DNA from: Furcasterigmium furcatum
Taxonomy: Eukaryota; Ascomycota; Sordariomycetes; Glomerellales; Plectosphaerellaceae
Assembly (NCBI GenBank): GCA_001599815.1
Contig: BCIA01000004.1
Span: 5,730,082 to 5,794,081, forward strand
Length of the DNA stretch: 64,000 nt
Direction of reading: 5' to 3'
Shown: one piece after another, positions 58,119 through 64,000 of the stretch
Layout of the letters: every line of letters begins with the position of its first letter
How positions within the stretch are numbered: position 1 is the stretch's first letter
Made by a program: the position numbers and the translations under genes
The notes under the pieces: model-generated
Told to the model about the DNA's origin: nothing
Databases searched by the model: none
Seen by the model: the letters and a program-made list of their open reading frames with translations, nothing else

Positions 58119-59099
58119 ATGAAGAACGCCAACGTCATTGTCCTCGCTGGTGGCCTCGCTGCCATGGTCACCGCACAGGAGATCAACGAATGTGCCGTAA
58201 GTTTCCAACGTCTTCCTTTTGACTCCCTCTATTCTTACTGACATGTACCAGCGTCAGTGCCTCAATAACATGGAAGGCCTTGCCGAAGAGCTCGGCTGTG
58301 GTGGGCTCGTTGGCGATGAGGTTCACCGCTGCCTTTGCTCCAAGGCCGACTATGCCTACGGCATCAGGGACTGCTCCCTCGAGTCGTGCTCTGACGAGGT
58401 TGGCGAATTGGCCAAGTATGCCAAGGCTGACTGTAGCGGTACGTTGTTGCTCAGGTCTACCAGATCGTTGATGATCTTGCTTCTCACATTTTGCAGGTCG
58501 CGGCATCAATTGGGACACTGTTACCGTCGCCGATGGTGGTAGCGTGAGTGTTGTACCCCATCTCGTTTTGTCCCTGCTAGTCCACTAACCTTCTACAGGG
58601 CACCCTCCAGTCCTCTGAGGCTGTGACTGGCGCTGAGAGCGACGTAAGCTCTTCCTGACACCCATCCATCTCTGCTGCCTGATCTCTGTCTTCTAACAAT
58701 CCCAGCGTGCTCCTGAGACCGTTACTTCCGGCATCGCGGACGTCACCAGCGCCATTGACTCGGTCACTGTCAGTGGTATCATCGCCACCATCACTTCTGA
58801 TGGCCAGGTCCACACCACCCTGATCCCCGTCGAGGATGCTTCCAGCGACGTCGAGGCTCCGACCCAGACGGGCTCTGAGACCTCCCCTACTGGCACTGCC
58901 GAGAGTGATGAGCCCTCCGAGCCGGCCAACCCCAGCGCGTCAGGTGCTGAGGGTGAGGGTGATGATTCCGTGAGTCCTCAAAGCTCATTGCCATGTCTTG
59001 GATTCGGTGTGTCTGATATCTCTCTAGCCTGCTATGCGCATCGTCGTTCCTGCCGTCGGCTTCGTCGTCGCGGCCGGCATCGCTGCCATTCTCCTCTAG
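58119..59099 (+). CDS. CFEM-domain GPI-anchored cell-surface protein
   Basis: Exons are 58119-58196, 58252-58438, 58497-58543, 58599-58643, 58706-58969 and 59028-59099 (230 aa). Six small exons all fit in phase. Residues 1-19 form a signal peptide (MKNANVIVLAGGLAAMVTA). A CFEM-type domain follows with exactly eight Cys: INECA, RQCLNN, LGCGG, RCLC, DCSLESC and ADC. A Ser/Thr/Glu/Pro-rich stretch comes next, then a hydrophobic C-terminus (VVPAVGFVVAAGIAAILL) with small residues before it, as for GPI attachment. CFEM proteins are unique to fungi and act in haem uptake, wall structure or host interaction. Which of these applies here is not known. The Asp before the fourth Cys that binds haem iron in Csa2-type proteins is not obvious. 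Confidence 0.9.
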
Positions 59100-59773
59100 G
59101 GAGACCTCGCGGGACCTCACTTCCGTGATTCCTGTCATCCCCAACAGCTCACATGACCTCGATCATGATTACGACAGCTCCTCTGGGAATTGACATTCGA
59201 CTTCTTTGGTGCCAACATTGGACCTCTCGTGTGGAGGACCAAATCATCAGGCTTTTGGAGGGTCGGATCAATCTGGAGGAAAGAAAATGAACACGAGGTG
59301 AATGGACATGGACAGACAATACAGGCTTTCTTGCCCCCTTTCACAGCCCGGCGAGGCACAACCTTCTGCTTTCTAATGGAACTGTGGTACATGGTTACGT
59401 ACTAATGTGGTGGCGGGCTTGGTGATGGCTTCTCCTACTCTACTTGGCCAGAAGGAGGCATTGCAGTTGTAGTCGGCAGGAGTAATCGGATTGACATTGA
59501 CCAGTGATGTCTCTCAGCCTCGACTGATATCACGCCGCGTTGCACGTCATGATTAATCTTTTGCCTCGACCGGACGTTACTCGTCTGCACTGGTGTCAGA
59601 AATTCAGATTCCCGAGAAACTTGCAGGGCCCGCTCAACAAGGGCCTGGAGCCGAGGAGCCTACAGAGTGATCCAGGCGTCTCCGCAGGTCAGACATCTGG
59701 TACATCTCCGTCTGCCGACTTCGTACTAATTTCTCCCCATGCTGCCAGAACATCTGACACGGGTGGAGCGGCC
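59100..59773. other. Convergent intergenic gap
   Basis: 674 bp between stop codons of the CFEM and BCD1 genes. I see nothing beyond presumed 3' UTRs. Confidence 0.6.
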
Positions 59774-61288
59774 TCAACGTTTCCTTCCTAGAAGAGCTAG
59801 CTTTCTATCGAGGCTAGCTTCCACTCCCGAGTCGTCTGCTTTGTCGCTCTCGGAATCCGAGCCAGAGCTGCTCGTGTCGTCGTCACCCTCCTCGTCGTTA
59901 TCTTCCTCGCCGAGACTCTCCTCTGCTACGATCTCGTAACCCCCGGAGGGGCCCTCTCCATCGCTGCCGAGGTCCCTAGGCCTGTCTTGCCCATCGCCTC
60001 CTCCTTCCTCGTCGCCACTGGGGAGCTCGCCTTCTTCGAGGTCGCGGCGGGCTTTTTTGCTGTGGCGTGCGGCGGGGGTTTTNCCCCCTCGTTTGGATGG
60101 AGGGTCCTGCCGCTTGCGTTTTGTTGTGACCAAGGAGCGGAAACTAGGTTGTTTGGATGTGATGGAGAAGACATCCTCGGGCAGGGAGGCGGATGCGGCG
60201 AGGACGTAAATGGTTGGGAACTCGAGGACCGTGGTGTCTCGAAGGGCCTCGCTCAGAGGCGCTAGGGGATCAAGACTGTGGACGAGGATCTTGCCTTCGG
60301 AGGTTTTGGAGAGGGGGTTCGGGGAGAGGAAGTAATGGTGGGCATTTTGCTGGGCAAGCTCGGTTTGGCTGAGGCCGGTGAATGCGGCGGTGCCGGCGTA
60401 GCGTTTCCAGGAGGGCGTGGGATATGGCTGGAGCGAGTAGTCGCCCAGGGGCCAGGTGGTGGCTGTTTGGTCCTGGACTTCGGGGACGGGAAGGGCTTGT
60501 TTCCGCTTCTTGGACTTGCCGAAGTTCTCGGTTGCTTCATTGTCTTCCTGCTCCTCCTCTTTGGGCTGGAGGGACTGAAGATGGGTGGTATGATTGTTGG
60601 AGAATGCCCTATACAGTGGGAGGTGGTCGAGGGCTTTGCCCAGAACCCGCATCGTCCGCGGTCTTTTGGGCTTTCTGTCCTTGTCCTCGTCTTCGCTGTC
60701 CGACTCCCTCTCCACCTGCTGCTTCTCGTCGACGAGGAGCCACTCAACCTGCCAATTGATCCTCCCAGAGGCCTTGGCGACATTGGTCCCGTTCTCCTTC
60801 TGCCTGGCCATGCCGACCGGCACGCGGCGGATGAGGATATCAAAGGTGGACAGCCTCTTCTTCATCTGTTTCGACAGCTCAGGTCTCGCTGCCGCGGCGC
60901 GGTTTCTCTGAACCTCGGTGACGAGGACCCGCCTCTTGTTCCCATCCTTGCCTCTCCGCCACTGTACGCTGCGTACCTCGACGGGCCTCAGGTCCTCGGC
61001 GGCGAGGAGGCCGCGCTCCTCGACAATCTCCTTCTCGGACCGCTGGACGGCGCGCTCGATGCCGGAGAGGAAGTTGTAGTCGTGGTCTACGCCGGCGGGG
61101 GTCTTGAGCTTCGAGGGCGGGACATAGGCCGTCGCATCGCGAATACCGGAGCAGGAGGACCAGGCCTTGTGCCGTCGGGTGCAGGCGAGGGAGCAGGTGC
61201 GGATGGCGCAGCGCGGGCAGCGGTACTTGGGGGGTTGGATGTGGCAGATGGAGCAGAGGGTCGTGAGCAGGGGGTCGGAGGAGGACAT
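59774..61288 (-). CDS. bcd1: Box C/D snoRNP assembly protein BCD1 (ZNHIT6)
   Basis: A 504 aa intronless protein. The HIT-type zinc finger is at residues 12-46 (CSIC, CPRC, CSLAC, RRHK, final Cys), followed by the BCD1 family region with YVPPSKLKTPAGVDHDYNFL and RGKDGNKRR. FDILIRRVPVGMARQKENGT and INWQVEWLLVD follow. BCD1 is an essential nuclear factor for box C/D snoRNA stability and snoRNP assembly. A long acidic, Ser/Asp/Glu-rich tail with basic KRKRQ and SKKARR patches ends the protein. The one undetermined base in the window (60083) is the third base of codon 402, GGN, so the residue is Gly whatever the base, unless an indel is hidden in this G/T homopolymer. Confidence 0.93.
   Translation of the reverse strand: MSSSDPLLTTLCSICHIQPPKYRCPRCAIRTCSLACTRRHKAWSSCSGIRDATAYVPPSKLKTPAGVDHDYNFLSGIERAVQRSEKEIVEERGLLAAEDLRPVEVRSVQWRRGKDGNKRRVLVTEVQRNRAAAARPELSKQMKKRLSTFDILIRRVPVGMARQKENGTNVAKASGRINWQVEWLLVDEKQQVERESDSEDEDKDRKPKRPRTMRVLGKALDHLPLYRAFSNNHTTHLQSLQPKEEEQEDNEATENFGKSKKRKQALPVPEVQDQTATTWPLGDYSLQPYPTPSWKRYAGTAAFTGLSQTELAQQNAHHYFLSPNPLSKTSEGKILVHSLDPLAPLSEALRDTTVLEFPTIYVLAASASLPEDVFSITSKQPSFRSLVTTKRKRQDPPSKRGXKTPAARHSKKARRDLEEGELPSGDEEGGGDGQDRPRDLGSDGEGPSGGYEIVAEESLGEEDNDEEGDDDTSSSGSDSESDKADDSGVEASLDRKLALLGRKR
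60083..60083. other. bcd1: Undetermined base (N) in the BCD1 coding region
   Basis: The base follows GGGG-TTTT and precedes CCCCC on the plus strand, a difficult context. The frame continues normally on both sides, so a substitution-type ambiguity is likelier than an indel. Confidence 0.95.
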
Positions 61289-62200
61289 GGTTTGGGCGAC
61301 TCTATTTCATGGCTGTTTGTTCGAGGTAAAATAAGTACGGAGAGCCGAGACGCCAGGGGGTATCGAGATGAAGTTACTCCTTGCCCAGCGGTTGGTGATC
61401 TCAAGCTGTGCAGTCTATAGAGTGTAGAATTCGAGGTTCTGGTCTCCACTCAGGGACGTTTTCAGCACCCGTTTCCTTATCGATAAGGAGAAAATGACAT
61501 ACTGCACGAGGTAGTACCTCAGCCTACCTACTTACCTAGATGAGGTACATAGAGGTAGTCGGACCAAAACAAAGCCGTCAGCCGGAGCACTCAAGACCCG
61601 AATAACAACGGCCAGGCAATCACACAATGGATGTAGCAGGAAAATCGCCTTCAATTCCCAGGGCAAGGAGTGACATGAAGAAGTAATAATGGTCGGCCCA
61701 AGGCCCGTCCCATTGTAGGCCTTGAATCGTGATGTGCCACATGACTCAAGACAAGACAAGACAACCCCGTCCTCCTGGTGAGCCCGCTCTGGTGGGATCA
61801 TCTACTACGATCATTGTGCTGTTATAACAATACTGCTACTGAAACCCCCAGAGGTAGCAGAACCCCTCTTCTCCCCTACCTGCTCATAGGCAGGCAATAG
61901 TAAACACACATAGTAGACGAGCTGCAGAAGTAGCTTTCAACGCCGGTACACACAAAAGACGTGGTTTCAAACCCAAAGGCCGCCAACAACAACAAGAACA
62001 ACAACAGAGGTATAGGCTGGAAAATGGTAATGGCAAGGAGATGGTATGCACAGTATCCAAGAAATCGGGATCCGGACCCGAGGGCAAGAAGAAAAGGCAC
62101 CCCCCAGGGCGCGTTGTCGAGCAACGCTAGAATCTCGATGCATTGGTCATGAAAGGGGGTCGCTCCCCGGCGACCGACGTGTGACGTGAGGAGGAATAGC
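61289..62200. other. Intergenic: BCD1 promoter and 3' end of the DENN gene
   Basis: 912 bp. TACCTA words are clustered near 61511-61559. An AAC-type trinucleotide tract occurs at about 61984-62007. No gene is supported. Confidence 0.55.
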
Positions 62201-64000
62201 TTAGCGGGAGCCGCCGAGGGCGCTGATTCTCGCGCCAGATGGCCTGTGAATCAGGCTCTCGGCATGCTTGCCGACAACGGTCGGCTCGTGAGGGATAGTC
62301 TCGGACTCGCTGCGGCCCTCTTCCAGGTCCTCATCGTCGTCCTCGACAATCTTGGTCGGGATATCCTCCCGGACCATGTACTGTTGGCTCGACCGCTCTG
62401 GTGTCGTAGCTGTGGAGGCAAACGACATGGCCGTGCTGCTCCTGTTGGGAACCAGATCCGGCGTCGGCGGGATGCTTGACGCCCGGCCGGAGCCGGGCTG
62501 AAGGAGGCTATCGTCACCGACCTCGGAGGTGGCGTTTGAGGTGGCATCGTGGCCATCCTCGCTGGCGGCGACGGACAGGTTGCTGTGGCGCCTGTGGGCA
62601 GCGGCCAGGCGGGCACGCTCGTCAATCTCGGCGTCCTGGGCCAGGGCAAGACCCTCAACAGCAGCCTGGCACTGCTCGGCGATGTTCCTGATGATGTGGG
62701 CAATCGCATCCGTCTTGTCCTTCAGGTGGCGGTCGGCCACGTCGATGAAGCTGGAGGAGGACATCCTCTTGTTGGCGAGGGCGGCGTTCTTCAAGTTGGC
62801 CTCGGCCTCGGGCGACAGGCCCTCGCGGCGGGCAGCCTCTTCCTCTTCGGCATCTTCGAATCCCTCTCCAATCTCCGATGCAAGATCCTCGGGCTTGGTG
62901 AGCGAGTGGACGAGGTGCTCCAGGTGGTGGCTCTGGCCGCCGATGAGGCTGCGGAGGTGCAGTACCACGCGGCGGGCCTCGTCTCTTTGCCTGACAATGG
63001 TGACATTGGTGTGTTGAAGCGCGGCAAGCTCCTTCTTGTTCCTCTTGCGCTCGCGCTCGAGCTCCTCGGCGATCTCCTGCTGGAGCACAAGTGCCTCGAG
63101 GGCGTCGTCGCGCTGCTTCTCCGTTCCACTGAGACGGACCGTGAGGCGGGCGTTGTCGTCCTTTTGCTGGTCGAGGAGACCGGCCAGGCGCCTGTTCTCG
63201 CGCTTGTGAGTCTCGATCTTTGACTTAAGATCCTGGGTCTCCTTCGTGAGCTGTTCGGCAAAGGCCTGGAACTTGAGGAACTAGTAGAAACGTTAGTCTT
63301 TTCGTCATTTGGAAAGCGAGGGGTCTTCAGGTCACGAACCTGCTGCTTCCAGCTCTCGAGCTCTTCAACGAGGTAGTTGTTCCTCTTTGTGACCTTGTTG
63401 AGCTCGGTGTCCATGCGGCCCTTGAGGTTGATGAAGTCCTGCCAAGCCTCCAGGGCATCGCGAGAGTACTGATTCCTCTCGCGAACGATCTCGTTGAGGT
63501 GCCTCATCGACACCTTGGTCATCAGCGGCTTCTTAACGGCGCCACCGAAGACGGCCTTGAGACCAGTGTTGCGGCCCATCTTCTCACAGACGTGGTCCAT
63601 GACGGCCATGACAGAGTCCTGGCTCCACCACTCGGGGTCGTGGATGGACTCCACTTCACCGCGCATGACAATGATCTGTCCAGCGGGGATGAGCTTTCCG
63701 CCACCGTAAGCAGAGCGCAGGTGCTGGGGCACTCCCGAGGGGGTGACATCGCCGTTCAGCGACTGGGTAAGACGGGTGACGAACTTGTTACGCTGGCTGG
63801 GCGTAAGGGCCGTGGGAGGGTTCGATGTGAGCACGAAGTTACGGTCGAGGTCCACGACGAGAGCGTCGTTTGGAGCGGTGAAGAGGGACCTGCATTCGGC
63901 GGTGATACCAAGAATGTAGGGGCCAGGCTCCTGAACAAGCTCCTTGGCATGGCGAGCATGAACAACAGGCACGTAGAGACCGCTCCACTCATAGACGCGG
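62201..64000 (-). CDS. DENN-domain protein, C-terminal part with coiled coil (5' end outside window)
   Basis: Visible exons are 64000-63340 and 63280-62201 (about 579 residues), with a 59 bp intron. The upstream end is cut by the window edge, mid-codon. The first visible residues, EWSGLYVPVVHARHAKELVQ, then GPYILGITAECRSLF and ALVVDLDRNFVLTSNPP, match the core (cDENN) domain of Rab-GEF proteins. A dDENN-like helical part and a coiled coil follow (KSKIETHKRENRRLAGLLDQ and downstream heptads). The tail is disordered and Ser/Glu-rich. DENN proteins activate Rab GTPases in vesicle traffic. The target Rab cannot be told. The splice joins SWKQQ to FLKFQAFAEQ and restores the coiled coil. Confidence 0.85.

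Noticed and set aside
1..64000. Transposons, RIP-mutated repeats, CRISPR arrays and tRNA genes
   Set aside because: I found no terminal repeats, AT-rich TpA blocks, regularly spaced repeats, or tRNA box B (GGTTCGAANCC-type) sequences by eye.

Overview
The window is nuclear DNA of a filamentous ascomycete (Pezizomycotina, most probably Sordariomycetes). Three things point there. Introns are short (about 51-92 bp) with GTRNGT donors and CTNAC branch points. Several proteins have a Pezizomycotina-specific form (CFEM protein, CYS-3 bZIP, filamentous-fungal ORC6 and CHL4). The intergenic DNA is GC-rich and pyrimidine-biased, with recurrent TACCTA/TAGGTA words. I saw no tRNA, rRNA, CRISPR array, transposon, viral segment or plasmid feature.

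Layout. 1-8866 has no recognisable protein gene; its right third is pyrimidine-rich and looks like a very long leader for a four-finger C2H2 transcription factor (8867-10465). Next come the mitochondrial i-AAA protease YME1 (12088-14345) and a Gre2-like NAD(P)H reductase (15245-16460). A dense block follows: ZPR1 (-), an Rpr2/Snm1-type RNase P/MRP protein (-) divergent from the wybutosine enzyme TRM12 (+), SSP120 (-) divergent from ORC6 (+), and an SDR (-). After a 2.6 kb gap come a single-pass membrane protein (+), a PPIL3-type cyclophilin (-), an unrecognised 817-residue coiled-coil protein (+), a VWA protein (-) and a fold-type I aminotransferase with eight exons (+). After another 2.6 kb gap come the sulfur regulator CYS-3 (-, with a 1.1 kb intron), CHL4/CENP-N (+), a TatD-family nuclease (-), the ribonucleotide reductase large subunit (+), a CFEM GPI-anchored protein (+), BCD1 (-), and the 3' part of a DENN-domain protein (-) that runs off the right edge.

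Most genes are unrelated housekeeping functions. Two themes stand out. RNase P/MRP protein and TRM12, both acting on structured RNA, share one 344 bp divergent promoter. ORC6, CHL4 and RNR1 are S-phase or mitotic genes, and CHL4 and RNR1 have paired ACGCGN (MCB-like) elements upstream. I did not find a convincing new multi-gene system. The best leads are regulatory: the CYS-3 long intron with an internal start, the paired MCB elements, and the multi-kilobase leader of the C2H2 factor. Exon borders come from splice consensus, frame and family alignment by eye; no search was run.
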